Shown here piece by piece: positions 1 through 9,250 of a stretch of 64,000 bases of DNA. The position numbers and the translations under genes were made by a program. A model generated the notes under the pieces. The model had not been told where the DNA came from, made no database searches, and worked only from the letters and a program-made list of their open reading frames with translations. How positions within the stretch are numbered: position 1 is the stretch's first letter; each line of letters begins with the position of its first letter. This stretch comes from Caryophanales bacterium (GTDB lineage Bacteria; Bacillota_I; Bacilli_A; Izemoplasmatales; UBA1188), in the NCBI GenBank assembly GCA_020633845.1, contig JACKCW010000002.1:62001-126000 (forward strand), in the 5' to 3' direction.

Positions 1-98
1 TTATATGGATCATCTGTTGTTCCGCCTAAAATAAAATCACAGCCGGAAAGTAAAAATGTGCAAATAAAAGCAAATAAAATCATAAATATTTTTTTCAT
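1..98 (-). CDS. Lipoprotein, N-terminal fragment (cut by window edge)
   Basis: Only the first 32 codons are inside the window; the gene continues to the left of base 1. The start ATG is at 96-98 with AAGGTG just upstream as ribosome binding site. The residues read MKKIFMILFAFICTFLLSGC followed by DFILGG: a lysine-rich start, a hydrophobic stretch and an LSGC lipobox with the lipidated cysteine at residue 20. It is therefore an exported lipoprotein. Nothing can be said about its function. It lies downstream of the YwaF-like gene on the same strand, about 43 bases away, with no clear terminator between them. Confidence 0.75.
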   Translation of the reverse strand, partial: MKKIFMILFAFICTFLLSGCDFILGGTTDDPY

Positions 99-141
99 TA
101 TTTCACCTTGATGTAGCACTCGTTGTAATATAGTTTAATGA

Positions 142-921
142 TTACGCTTTAATTAGTTTATTTTTCGCCTTTATATCTTTAAGAATAAAAGGAAGATGAA
201 TTAATCCTTCAAGAGTAAAAGCCAATAATACATACTTAATAATATACATAACATACCCTTGATTAAGGTTTAAATACGGAAGACCATCGATTGGCGCATC
301 GGCCGTAAAACAGAAATTATAGTACGAACCCCCGGTTGATAACATCGAGTTCATATAAATTGAACCGATAAAAACGGCAAGAAGAATTAAAATAGTGTGT
401 CCTAGATCTACGGCATGAATATCAACATACTTGTAAACCACAATCGAAAGACCGAATGTTAAAAGACAAGCATGATAGATGAAATATTCATATGCTAGAT
501 AAGACGTAAATGAACACGACGAGATAGTAACAATAAATACCGGAAGTATACCACTAAAAACACCTGTCGCAAAAACAAAGGCTAAAAGTGTGTGTCTCAC
601 ATTCTCTTTTTTAGTTAATAAAGCCGCTAAAATAAAAAACGGTTGGATAGAACAAAGTTGAAAAGGAAGGCCGAGTTTGCTTAATATGTAATGCCCGGTT
701 TCTTCATAAGTCATTTGTATGAAATACGCATATTTCATTAATTCGGAAACTAAAGAAACACAAAGCATTATTATCATCAAAGTTTTAAGTGACGGTTTGA
801 ATTTTCCGATTAATACCATCCCCGAGACCGCGATAACAAAAACAATGCCGATCCAAAGTAAATGAGCTCCTCCATAAGCTCCGTCTGTCAGTAATAAATT
901 GATTTGCATATGAACCCCCAT
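142..921 (-). CDS. YwaF/TP0381-type integral membrane protein
   Basis: A 259-residue protein made almost entirely of hydrophobic segments (about 6-7 predicted membrane helices) with short loops. The spacing of helices and the motif LPFQLCSIQPFFILAAL near residue 85 resemble the YwaF / TIGR02206 family, whose function is unknown. The frame opens at ATG 921, but the GGGGG that could act as Shine-Dalgarno sits at a better distance from the second ATG (start at 909, MQINLLL), so the protein may be four residues shorter. It has its own candidate promoter upstream and does not seem to be part of the amylase operon, which ends at a terminator just before it. Confidence 0.6.
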   Translation of the reverse strand: MGVHMQINLLLTDGAYGGAHLLWIGIVFVIAVSGMVLIGKFKPSLKTLMIIMLCVSLVSELMKYAYFIQMTYEETGHYILSKLGLPFQLCSIQPFFILAALLTKKENVRHTLLAFVFATGVFSGILPVFIVTISSCSFTSYLAYEYFIYHACLLTFGLSIVVYKYVDIHAVDLGHTILILLAVFIGSIYMNSMLSTGGSYYNFCFTADAPIDGLPYLNLNQGYVMYIIKYVLLAFTLEGLIHLPFILKDIKAKNKLIKA

Positions 922-943
922 AGTAAATATTCACATAGTTAGA

Positions 944-972
944 ATTCTATCACAACTAGAATAAAGAGTGAA
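944..972 (-). promoter_or_regulatory. Candidate sigma-A promoter of the YwaF-like gene
   Basis: On the minus strand TTCACT (967-972) and TAGAAT (944-949) are separated by 17 bases. It lies between the amylase-operon terminator and the YwaF-like start. The -35 differs from consensus at two positions, so confidence is moderate. Confidence 0.45.
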
Positions 973-985
973 CACAAAAAAAGAA

Positions 986-1005
986 AAGACCGCCGAAACG
1001 GTCTT
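986..1005 (-). terminator. Rho-independent terminator of the maltodextrin operon
   Basis: Seven-base stem AAGACCG / CGGTCTT around a six-base loop, followed on the minus strand by a T-rich run. It overlaps the stop codon of the GH13 gene and closes the malE-malF-malG-amylase unit. Confidence 0.8.
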
Positions 1006-2620
1006 ATCTGAGTATAACTGAGGTATGAGGAGCGATTGTCAGAATCGATCCGGAAAGGGTCGCATCTCCACTTCCGATGACAGCTGCAATAAATGTAAAG
1101 TTGAAGTCGGTTCCTTTTGAGAGATCAATTGTCAAAGTCGTAGAATAGGAAGTATTGTGAAATACACCCACCGTTCTTCCCTCATATGTAGAAAGAAAAC
1201 CGCCAAAAGTTGTATAGTTCGCAAAATTAAGGGCAGTGTATTCGCCTAAAGCTATTTCCGGGTTGCATTTTCTAATAATAAGCAATTTTTTATAGTAGTT
1301 ATAAAGGCTTGTCTTATCCTTCTTCTGTTCTTTAACTGTTCCGTTTGTCTGAAGCGAAGAATCATAAGTGGCACCGACAGGATCTTCAACCGTATCGTTA
1401 TCGCCCCAAAGCATAGCCAGTCTCCGGTTGGCATCGGTGTTTTCGGTGCCTCTTGAACCTTTCATGCCAATCTCTTCGCCATAATAGATAAATGGCGTAC
1501 CATAGGTCAAAATGTAAAGGTTGGCCGCCATTTGCATTTCGCCTTCCTTAATTGATAAGTAGCCGGCAGCTCTATTCATATCGTGGTTAGATATAAAAGG
1601 GGTAAGAATTGCATCAGGATTAACTATTTCCACCGAGTTTCTGTACTGTGATAAGTAACTAACATAACTGTTTACGCTTTCGTATTGTTTAGCGCAACTA
1701 GTAATAGCGCCATCGCTTCCAGACATCCCGAAATCAAAACAACTTATTGCCTCATAGTAGGAGGCAATTTCGCCGTCATTTGACCAATCTTCTCCGACTA
1801 AATAATAGTCATCGCTATATTTTTGGCATTCGCTGTCGACCCATTTTAGAAATTCAATATTTTTAGCATCGTCGCCGAGATAAAAATATTTGACAGCATC
1901 TAAGCGAAATCCGTATACTCCGACATCTTCCATCCAGTATCTAATGATTTCGGATATTTCCGCTTTAACATCCTCGTTATCAAGATTAAGTTCCGGCATG
2001 CTGCGATCAAAATTTGCTTCATAGTAATAACCATTTGAAAGAGCATAGTATGTTTTTCCGGTTTCTTCTTGATCTTCAGTGACTATTGAATAATAACTTA
2101 TATACTTGTTTGAATAATCGCCTTCGCTTATCGCCTTTGATGCTGTTTTAAACCAAGCGTTTAATGTCGATGTATGGTTAAGAACAAGGTCGATAATAAC
2201 GTGCATATTTCTATCGTTGCATTCATTAACAAGATTAATCATATCTTCATTAGTTCCATAGGAACTATCAACACTCATATAATCAATCACATCATATTTA
2301 TGATAGCTTCCAGCCTTCATTATCGGCATCAACCATATACCGTCAACACCAAGGGATTTGCCGCTTGAAGGGTCGCCGTCATTCAGATAATCAAGACGGT
2401 TAATAAGACCATTGATATCACCGATTCCGTCCCCGTCGGAGTCGCTATAGGCTCCGACGAAGATTTCATAGTAAACGGAATTATTCCCGGTATCGTAAAC
2501 AATTTCAGAACCATTACTATCGGTCAGAAAAGTATAATCGGTTATCTTTATTTCTCCGCAGCCGGATAAAAAGAGGATAAAAAGAATTAAGAGTGGAAGG
2601 ATTAAAAATTTCTTTTTCAT
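1004..2620 (-). CDS. GH13 alpha-amylase family lipoprotein
   Basis: A 538-residue surface lipoprotein (LSGC lipobox, Cys21) with one GH13 catalytic barrel. The family regions are visible: DLVLNH (about 144-149), GFRLDAVKY with the nucleophile Asp241, LVGEDW with the acid/base Glu277, and FISNHD with the stabilising Asp347. A calcium-site-like repeat SDSDGDGIGD is near residue 60, as in neopullulanase, cyclomaltodextrinase and alpha-amylase relatives. It would cut alpha-1,4-glucans outside the membrane and supply maltodextrins to the transporter encoded just upstream. It follows malG directly (malG stop at 2621-2623) and is the last gene of the operon. Exact specificity (amylase or neopullulanase-like) cannot be read from the sequence. 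Confidence 0.9.
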   Translation of the reverse strand: MKKKFLILPLLILFILFLSGCGEIKITDYTFLTDSNGSEIVYDTGNNSVYYEIFVGAYSDSDGDGIGDINGLINRLDYLNDGDPSSGKSLGVDGIWLMPIMKAGSYHKYDVIDYMSVDSSYGTNEDMINLVNECNDRNMHVIIDLVLNHTSTLNAWFKTASKAISEGDYSNKYISYYSIVTEDQEETGKTYYALSNGYYYEANFDRSMPELNLDNEDVKAEISEIIRYWMEDVGVYGFRLDAVKYFYLGDDAKNIEFLKWVDSECQKYSDDYYLVGEDWSNDGEIASYYEAISCFDFGMSGSDGAITSCAKQYESVNSYVSYLSQYRNSVEIVNPDAILTPFISNHDMNRAAGYLSIKEGEMQMAANLYILTYGTPFIYYGEEIGMKGSRGTENTDANRRLAMLWGDNDTVEDPVGATYDSSLQTNGTVKEQKKDKTSLYNYYKKLLIIRKCNPEIALGEYTALNFANYTTFGGFLSTYEGRTVGVFHNTSYSTTLTIDLSKGTDFNFTFIAAVIGSGDATLSGSILTIAPHTSVILR

Positions 2621-3526
2621 CTATTTGACAGATCCGGCTGTCACTCCTTCGATATAGTATTTCTGCATCGAAAGGAAGAGGGTTACAATCGGTACGGCAA
2701 CGCAGGTACAGCCTGCGCAGAACACCGTAAAGTTGTTGGAATCCACTCTGTTTCCATAAAGCATATCGTAAAGTCCGACTGCAACCGTCAGTAATTCTTT
2801 GTTTTCGACGCCAAGAATGACTCTTGCGAAAATGAAGTCCATCCAAGGGCCGGTAAAAGACAATAAAGCCGTATAAATAATTATCGGTTTGGATAAAGGT
2901 AAAATTATTTTAAAGAATACCTGGGCATTAGTCGCTCCGTCTAGCCTAGCTGATTCGATTAAGGAATCTGGTATAACATCAAAGAATCCTTTTGCAATAT
3001 AGAATCCAAGACCGGCACCGGCCGAATTAACAAGAATGAGGGCAAAAAGCGATTGCGTAAGGTGCATTGACTTTAATATGTAATAAACGGCTATCATACT
3101 CATAAAACCAGGGAAAAGGCCGAGTATCATCGCAAATCTCAAGTAGGTTCTTCTCCAGCTAAATTTAATTTTACTCATTACATAAGCTACGCAAAGAGTG
3201 AAAATAGTGGAAATGATACAAGAGAAAGTTGAGACAAAGAGAGTATTTAAAAACCAAGTCGGAAAATAAGTTTCGGTAAATAGTATTTTGAAATTCTCGA
3301 AACCGAATCCAGTCGGCCAATAATTGGACACGACGATACCGATTAAATTTCCGGAATCGTTATATTCGACACGAAAAGCGTTTAAAACTATCCATAGGAT
3401 AGGATATAACCAAATGACCGAAAGTAGAATTAAAACGATGTAGGCAAGAGCGTTGGATATTCTTTGTTGTGTTTTGTAACTCTTGCTTCTTTTATTGAGA
3501 CTAATCACATTATCATGTTTAATCAT
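2621..3526 (-). CDS. malG: Maltodextrin ABC transporter permease, MalG-like
   Basis: A 301-residue inner-membrane component with about six membrane helices and the cytoplasmic EAA loop near the C-terminal third (ESARLDGATNAQVFFKIILP), which docks on the ATPase. The C-terminus EGVTAGSVK is typical of the MalG side of maltodextrin systems. Its ATG overlaps the TGA of malF by four bases (ATGA), so the two permeases are translationally coupled. No MalK ATPase lies in the operon; a shared MsmK/MsmX-type ATPase encoded elsewhere is the usual arrangement in Gram-positives and is inferred here. Confidence 0.9.
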   Translation of the reverse strand: MIKHDNVISLNKRSKSYKTQQRISNALAYIVLILLSVIWLYPILWIVLNAFRVEYNDSGNLIGIVVSNYWPTGFGFENFKILFTETYFPTWFLNTLFVSTFSCIISTIFTLCVAYVMSKIKFSWRRTYLRFAMILGLFPGFMSMIAVYYILKSMHLTQSLFALILVNSAGAGLGFYIAKGFFDVIPDSLIESARLDGATNAQVFFKIILPLSKPIIIYTALLSFTGPWMDFIFARVILGVENKELLTVAVGLYDMLYGNRVDSNNFTVFCAGCTCVAVPIVTLFLSMQKYYIEGVTAGSVK

Positions 3527-4911
3527 TGGAAAGCATCCTCCTGTTTAAACGCCTTGGAGCGGGAATAGAAAATAAGCGTGATAGATGCGGTAATTATGAA
3601 GGTCATTATCGAAATTACGGCCCCCATATTATACTCGTTTTCATCAATAGTCAGTTTGTATAACCAAGTAACCAAGAGGTCTGTTTCGCCGGCTTTGAAG
3701 CCTGGATTAGTCGGGCCGCCGCCGGTAAGCAGGTAAATGATATTGAAACTCGTTATATTACCGACAAATGAACTGATTAAATACGGAGTAGTTACAAACA
3801 GAATATAAGGGAAGGTTATTTTCCAGAATGTCTGTCTTCTTGTTGCTCCGTCAACCGTTGCGGCTTCATATAGATCCTTTGGGATATTCATCAGGATACC
3901 CGATGTTTGAAGCATAGTATAAGGTATTCCTATCCAAAGGTTAATTAAAAGAACCATGCCTCTCGCCGTAAATTCATTTGCGGCCTGATCTAAAAATTCC
4001 ACCGGTGAGGCTAAAATACCCAGTTTTACCAGTAGTGTATTAACGGGTCCCAAATTACCCAATATTTTTCTTACAGCTAGAAGTGTAATAAACTGTGGAA
4101 GAGCGATAGTGAGAATAAAAATAGTTCTCCATAAAACCTTAGCTTTAATTCCGCGTTTATTAATTAGTATACCCAAAAATATACCTAAGAAATAGTTAGA
4201 GAAAGTGGCGATAAAGGCCCAAACAAAAGTCCATCCTAAAACCGGAAAAAACATAGTTCCGATTTCTGATGCCGAACCGTTAAATATTTGGGCAAAATTG
4301 GAAAATCCGACCCAGTCAACCAAATTCTGACCGGTATGAAGACTATCATAATTAGTGAATGCGATTAAAATCATAAAGATAGTCGGAAGTAAAGTAAAGA
4401 TGAGAATGCCGACCATTGCCGGAATCATCATGGTAAGATGGAATTTGGAATCGGTAAGATCGTGTAAATCTTCCTTAAAATTGGAAACCTTCTTTCCTTC
4501 CTTAAGCAGCATATCATTATGGTATGAACTTTTGGTGTTCGATACATATAATGCGAGATAAAGGAATGTAATTCCTATCATGAGTACTCCAAAAAGGAGC
4601 ATCAGCATTGAATTATCGGCAGCGGTATTAATGTCTCCGGGATTATCTCCAAGAGTTATAAGATTAGCAAAGGCTTTATATCCAAATGGAGTTGAATTTA
4701 TTTCCGGGCATAGAACCATCAGTAAAACAAAACCGACCTGGCATACCAAGAAAATCATGCCCTTCCAAATCTGTCCTCTCGCCAGGTTTCCGAATCCCAT
4801 AATCAGATAAGATATTTTGGTATAAATCGAACCGCGAACAAATCTGTCATAAAAATTCTTGAAACCTTTTCCGATCTTTTTGAAGACATTTGGTTTTTTC
4901 TTTTTTGTCAT
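3523..4911 (-). CDS. malF: Maltodextrin ABC transporter permease, MalF-like
   Basis: A 462-residue permease with an N-terminal extension carrying extra membrane helices before the core permease domain, as in MalF/MalC of Firmicutes. The EAA loop reads LYEAATVDGATRRQTFWKI. With MalG it forms the channel that moves maltodextrins delivered by the lipoprotein encoded upstream. It is preceded by a strong hairpin at 4931-4954 that separates it from the binding-protein gene, so it is probably made in smaller amounts than MalE. It ends in TGA inside an ATGA overlap, which argues that TGA is a true stop here. Confidence 0.9.
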   Translation of the reverse strand: MTKKKKPNVFKKIGKGFKNFYDRFVRGSIYTKISYLIMGFGNLARGQIWKGMIFLVCQVGFVLLMVLCPEINSTPFGYKAFANLITLGDNPGDINTAADNSMLMLLFGVLMIGITFLYLALYVSNTKSSYHNDMLLKEGKKVSNFKEDLHDLTDSKFHLTMMIPAMVGILIFTLLPTIFMILIAFTNYDSLHTGQNLVDWVGFSNFAQIFNGSASEIGTMFFPVLGWTFVWAFIATFSNYFLGIFLGILINKRGIKAKVLWRTIFILTIALPQFITLLAVRKILGNLGPVNTLLVKLGILASPVEFLDQAANEFTARGMVLLINLWIGIPYTMLQTSGILMNIPKDLYEAATVDGATRRQTFWKITFPYILFVTTPYLISSFVGNITSFNIIYLLTGGGPTNPGFKAGETDLLVTWLYKLTIDENEYNMGAVISIMTFIITASITLIFYSRSKAFKQEDAFQ

Positions 4912-4930
4912 AAATATCTCCTTAAAAGCG

Positions 4931-4954
4931 AAAAAAGCAGGGATCTGCTTTTTT
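4931..4954 (-). terminator. Intra-operon hairpin between malE and malF
   Basis: Ten-base perfect stem AAAAAAGCAG / CTGCTTTTTT around a GGAT loop, with T runs on both sides. It lies between the stop of malE (4970) and the start of malF (4911). It should act as a partial terminator or 3' stabiliser giving more binding protein than permease. Confidence 0.75.
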
Positions 4955-4969
4955 CTTAATTTTGTCTAA

Positions 4970-6328
4970 TTAGTTTTGTGCTCCGGTTTTCCAAATTGTT
5001 TCACATGTCTGAAGACAACTTAGAATTGATGCATCGTCCGGATAAGCGTTATCCGTATTTTTAAGCATAGCGTAGATAAGATCCGGTGCGCCTTTAGAAT
5101 AAAACCATGTGTTATATTTTTGAACATAACCAAACGGCTGAGCGATTCCGTAATTAAACATCTCTATTTCGCAGGAGGCAAGTTTAGCTGCTAAAGTGTC
5201 GGCGCTCATTGCTGCAAATTCATCAGCGGCGTTTTTATATGCCGGCAGGTTTGCGCAAGTTTCAAATGACTGTTCCTGAACGCTAACGCTTGAAAGATAA
5301 ATGAGAATGTCTTCAAGATATGCTTGATAGTCGCTGCCTTTTTTCATAACAAAGCATTTGCAGTCGGTGAAAGTGCCGCTTTGATAAACAGTTCCGGCAG
5401 CAATTGTTCCGTATGCATCAGCATTAGTTATAGTAAATTCCGGCAGAACGGCGATTCCAAGATTACTGCCAAGAGCGGCTAGAGCAGCATTGTAGTTCCA
5501 TGCGCCGCCGATTAAGCACAGCGAGTATTCGTCTTTCAGTTCTTCTTCCCATCCGGATGATCCGGCTTGGTCAATACCGCCGCTTGTAAGTTGGAAATAT
5601 CTTCTTCCCCATTTCATTGCGGCTATTGTGTCGTCACCTGTCGCATAGCATGCTGAGGCTACACCATTTTCATAAAGTTGAACGCTAGTTGTAAGTTCAT
5701 TAGAAGAATTATAGTATTCGGACAAAAGCAAGAATGAATTATTGTATCCGTCAGTTCCGAGGATGGTTGCGGCTTTTACTTCGTGCCCGACTGTACTGCT
5801 ATAAGCGATCGCTTTAGCGGAAATTCCTTCCCAAGTTTGTACATCTTCAGCGGTTAAAACGCTGGAATTATAATATAAAACTAAAGATTGAGACACATAT
5901 GGAACGGCAAAATAATAAGTAGTTCCGTCGACGGTCGATTTAGATACATCGAGGAAAGTCTGAGGATTGTCGGCTTCCATTTGTGCAATTAAAGCTTGAT
6001 TGGTAATGGCGGCAATTGAAGATGACCCGGCGGTTAATTTACCCAAATTATCATGAGGAATAGTGAAAATGTCTGGTCCCGCTTCCGTATCATCTAAGAA
6101 TTGTGCCGCAGCGGCTCCGCTGTCGACTCCTTTTACTACTATCTCAGAAGGGAAGTTTTCATCGTGTGTCGCATTATAATTCTCGACATAGTCATCAACC
6201 ATTTGCTGATAGAATTCCTGAGATTCGGTTCCAACCCAAATCGTCAAGCTTTTCTTACCGCAAGCAGTTAATGAAAACGCTAACATCAATACTAATGCCA
6301 GTGACAGTAACTGTGCTATCTTTTTCAT
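4970..6328 (-). CDS. malE: Maltodextrin-binding lipoprotein, MalE-like
   Basis: A 452-residue family 1 solute-binding protein. It has a lipoprotein signal ending in LTAC (Cys22-23 region), then KKSLTIWVGTESQEFYQQMVDDY, the usual first strand and helix of maltose-type binding proteins. It would capture maltodextrins at the cell surface and hand them to MalFG. First gene of the operon, with a good promoter 40-70 bases upstream that faces the divergent pullulanase promoter. Substrate is assigned from the flanking GH13 enzymes, not from binding residues. Confidence 0.85.
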   Translation of the reverse strand: MKKIAQLLSLALVLMLAFSLTACGKKSLTIWVGTESQEFYQQMVDDYVENYNATHDENFPSEIVVKGVDSGAAAAQFLDDTEAGPDIFTIPHDNLGKLTAGSSSIAAITNQALIAQMEADNPQTFLDVSKSTVDGTTYYFAVPYVSQSLVLYYNSSVLTAEDVQTWEGISAKAIAYSSTVGHEVKAATILGTDGYNNSFLLLSEYYNSSNELTTSVQLYENGVASACYATGDDTIAAMKWGRRYFQLTSGGIDQAGSSGWEEELKDEYSLCLIGGAWNYNAALAALGSNLGIAVLPEFTITNADAYGTIAAGTVYQSGTFTDCKCFVMKKGSDYQAYLEDILIYLSSVSVQEQSFETCANLPAYKNAADEFAAMSADTLAAKLASCEIEMFNYGIAQPFGYVQKYNTWFYSKGAPDLIYAMLKNTDNAYPDDASILSCLQTCETIWKTGAQN

Positions 6329-6365
6329 TTTTTCTCCTTTATTAAGACTGTTGTTTACAAATAAA

Positions 6366-6393
6366 ATTATAACATAGAAGCCCGATAATGCAA
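6366..6393 (-). promoter_or_regulatory. Promoter of the malE operon
   Basis: On the minus strand TTGCAT (6388-6393), a 16-base spacer, and TATAAT (6366-6371). The -35 lies at one end of an inverted repeat, TGCAA-8-TTGCA (6389-6406), a possible operator. No regulator gene is next to this locus. Confidence 0.75.
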
Positions 6394-6485
6394 CACAATA
6401 CTTGCACCTAATGTTTAGTTTAAAACATAATAATGTTTATCTTTCATAAGTAAATTCAACGAGAGGCAAGGAATAATATACATTG

Positions 6486-6514
6486 TTGATTTTTGATGCG
6501 ATAAATATTACAAT
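6486..6514 (+). promoter_or_regulatory. Promoter of the pullulanase gene
   Basis: TTGATT (6486-6491), 17 bases, TACAAT (6509-6514), followed by AAAGGAG as ribosome binding site before ATG 6539. It is divergent from the malE promoter with about 90 bases between them, so both can share control. Confidence 0.7.
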
Positions 6515-6538
6515 AAAATTAAATAAAGGAGACAATTT

Positions 6539-9217
6539 ATGAGAAAGAACATTACAAAAGTTTTTCTGCTTTTTGTGTTGTTGCTTCCTTTTGTCCTTGT
6601 CGGATGCACAAAAACGACAGCGACAAGTAGTCCGACAACTGTTAGCACCGAACCTTTTGACGGTGCCTATGTATATTTACACTATTACCGTTATCAAGCC
6701 GATTACAGTGACTGGGATCTTTGGGGTTGGGCATATAAACCGGTAGGGAAAGACGGAGCGGCCTATAGTTTTACTGAGGACAACACTGAAGACTCTTATG
6801 GCGGCGTTGTTTGTTCCATACCTTTAAGCGGCGATCTTGAAGGATGTACACAAATCGGTTTTATTATTAGAAAAGGAGGAGATAGTTGGACGGATAAAGA
6901 CATTTCTTCCGATCGTTATATAATCATTCCTGACGATATATCTAAAGACAATCCTCTTAATGTATACGTTATTGAGAACGAAGCGGAATTCGGATATTCC
7001 TTAGAAGAAGCTCCGGATAAAACAGAGAAATTTACCAGCGCCTATTTCTCTGATACCAATAAAATCTATATAAGCGCAACCGGAACCATAGCCAAATCTT
7101 CTTTGGAATTATATAAAAATGATTCGGAGGTCGCAATAGCGGAAACCACCCTTGCGATAAACGGATTCTCCGGAACTATTACAATCGGGGAAAATGTTGA
7201 TTATAATGCGGTTTATACCTTAAAAGGTACTTTTTCGGTACAACAAACCATTAACGTTACCTTCCAAGGCCTCTATGATAATGAAGGTTTTATTGAAGCG
7301 TTTGCCTACGACGGAGACGATCTCGGGGCAATTGTTCAAAACGACGGATCGACTACCTTTAGAGTTTGGGCCCCGGTTTCTTCTTCGGTTAAACTCAACT
7401 TATACAGCACCGGCACTATCCTTGCGGACAGCACCGCAGGACACATTGGAACCGATACTCCGACTGAAACAATTGATATGACAAAATCAGTTAAAGGAAC
7501 CTGGTACTATGAAAGCACAGAAAATCTTCATGGTACCTATTATACTTACTCTGTAACAAATGGAAACAGCACTAATGAAGTTGTTGACCCTTATGCCAAA
7601 AGTTGCGGTTTGAATGGGGAAAGAGGGTTAGTGGTTGATTTTTCCGAGACAAACCCGGATGGGTGGAATTATGATGAAAGAGCGAATTCAGTGGTTGATT
7701 ATACCGATTCTATAATTTATGAAATGCATGTCAGAGATTTTTCTATTGATGATACTTGGGATGGAGACAGTTCTTTAAAAGGCACATATTTAGCCTTGGC
7801 CGAAACTGGAACCACTTATGACTCCTATACTACCGGTTTCGATCATTTAAAAGAAATGGGCGTCACCTCGGTACAAATCCTTCCATTCTTTGATTGGAGT
7901 GACGGAGTAGATGAGAGCCAAATGGACAGCGAGACATCAAAAAAATACAGTTGGGGTTATATGCCTTTAAACTATAACTGTCTAGAAGGCAGTTACTCTA
8001 GCGATCCTTGGGACGGTTTATCCAGGATTACCGAATTTAAAGAGGTAGTAATGGCTTATACCGCCGCCGGCATTAGAATTAATATGGATGTTGTTTATAA
8101 CCATACCGCACAGTCAGGCGATTCTAATTTCAATCTTATCGTCCCCGGCTATTATTACCGATTAACTACTGACGGAGCCTTCTCAAATGGTTCCGGATGT
8201 GGAAACGAAACCGCGAGCGAAAGATATATGATGAGAAAATTTATTTTAGATTCTACCGAATTCTGGGCTACCGAATACAACATATCTGGTTTCCGTTTCG
8301 ATCTTATGGGTCTTGAAGATATCGAAACCATGAATGAGGTCAGTGCTAATCTTCACTCCATCGATTCAACCATTACTGTTTACGGCGAACCTTGGACCGG
8401 AGGGACTTCTACTCTTGCAAGCAGCGACCAAGCAATTAAAACACATATGTCAGAATTAACCGGGGTTGCCGCTTTCAACGATAATTTCCGCAATGGCGTT
8501 AAAGGCAGTGTATTTGATGCGGAAGCCGGCGGCTATGTCGAAGGCGTTTCTTCTTCGTCCGTTATAAGTGCCGTTAAAAACGGCATCCTAGGCAAGTTTT
8601 CGGAAACAAACGGAAATCCTTCTCAAGTTATTAACTATGTCGCTTGCCATGATAATAATACTCTTCACGATAAACTGGTACAAGCTTGTCCTGATGCCAC
8701 TGATAGAGAAATACTTACAATGGCCAAACAAGCTTACTCTTTTGTCTTATTGTCGCAGGGTATCAGTTTTATTCATGCCGGAGACGAATTCCTAAGAGCC
8801 AAAGTAAAATCAGACGGAACCTATGATTCCAATAGTTATAATTCCGGAGACGAAGTAAATGGTATTGACTGGAGTTTAAAGGAAACCAATATTGAACTAT
8901 GTGATTATATTGAATACTTAATCTCTTTTAGAAATGAACATACCTCATTTAAACTAGATACTAACGAAGAGGTTTCCGCGTCCATTACCTTCTTAGAAAC
9001 TACCGGAAGTGTTATAGCTTATACCATTAACAACAGTGTTTCTAATGATTCCTATGGAACTATTCTTGTGATATTTAGCAATGTCGGCACTACTTTCGCT
9101 TTGCCGACCGGCGCCGATTGGAATTTATGCGGAGAAGTGACTGTTCAACAGATTTTTGCGGGCGGCAGTCCAATCAATCTCCAAGCTAACGAAACATATG
9201 TTTTCTATCACAGTTAA
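6539..9217 (+). CDS. pulA: Type I pullulanase lipoprotein (GH13_14) with CBM41 and CBM48
   Basis: An 892-residue surface lipoprotein (LVGC, Cys23). Order of parts: CBM41/PUD-type starch-binding module about 41-148 (tryptophan-rich, DWDLWGWAYKP), a linker beta-domain about 160-240, CBM48-type domain about 252-350, then the GH13 barrel and a C-terminal beta domain. The pullulanase signature YSWGYMP is at 470-476. Catalytic residues are Asp588 (GFRFDLMG), Glu617 (VYGEPW) and Asp705 (VACHDNNTLHD). It should hydrolyse alpha-1,6 branch points of pullulan, glycogen or limit dextrins, feeding the divergent amylase/maltodextrin operon. Confidence 0.93.
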   Translation: MRKNITKVFLLFVLLLPFVLVGCTKTTATSSPTTVSTEPFDGAYVYLHYYRYQADYSDWDLWGWAYKPVGKDGAAYSFTEDNTEDSYGGVVCSIPLSGDLEGCTQIGFIIRKGGDSWTDKDISSDRYIIIPDDISKDNPLNVYVIENEAEFGYSLEEAPDKTEKFTSAYFSDTNKIYISATGTIAKSSLELYKNDSEVAIAETTLAINGFSGTITIGENVDYNAVYTLKGTFSVQQTINVTFQGLYDNEGFIEAFAYDGDDLGAIVQNDGSTTFRVWAPVSSSVKLNLYSTGTILADSTAGHIGTDTPTETIDMTKSVKGTWYYESTENLHGTYYTYSVTNGNSTNEVVDPYAKSCGLNGERGLVVDFSETNPDGWNYDERANSVVDYTDSIIYEMHVRDFSIDDTWDGDSSLKGTYLALAETGTTYDSYTTGFDHLKEMGVTSVQILPFFDWSDGVDESQMDSETSKKYSWGYMPLNYNCLEGSYSSDPWDGLSRITEFKEVVMAYTAAGIRINMDVVYNHTAQSGDSNFNLIVPGYYYRLTTDGAFSNGSGCGNETASERYMMRKFILDSTEFWATEYNISGFRFDLMGLEDIETMNEVSANLHSIDSTITVYGEPWTGGTSTLASSDQAIKTHMSELTGVAAFNDNFRNGVKGSVFDAEAGGYVEGVSSSSVISAVKNGILGKFSETNGNPSQVINYVACHDNNTLHDKLVQACPDATDREILTMAKQAYSFVLLSQGISFIHAGDEFLRAKVKSDGTYDSNSYNSGDEVNGIDWSLKETNIELCDYIEYLISFRNEHTSFKLDTNEEVSASITFLETTGSVIAYTINNSVSNDSYGTILVIFSNVGTTFALPTGADWNLCGEVTVQQIFAGGSPINLQANETYVFYHS

Positions 9218-9229
9218 GTCAATAAAAAA

Positions 9230-9250
9230 GGGCACTACAAAGTAGTGTCC
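9230..9250. terminator. Shared bidirectional terminator between pullulanase and DUF606 transporter
   Basis: Nine-base stem GGGCACTAC / GTAGTGTCC with an AAA loop, A-run before it and T-run after it, so it can terminate both strands. It contains the stop codon of the minus-strand transporter. Confidence 0.85.
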
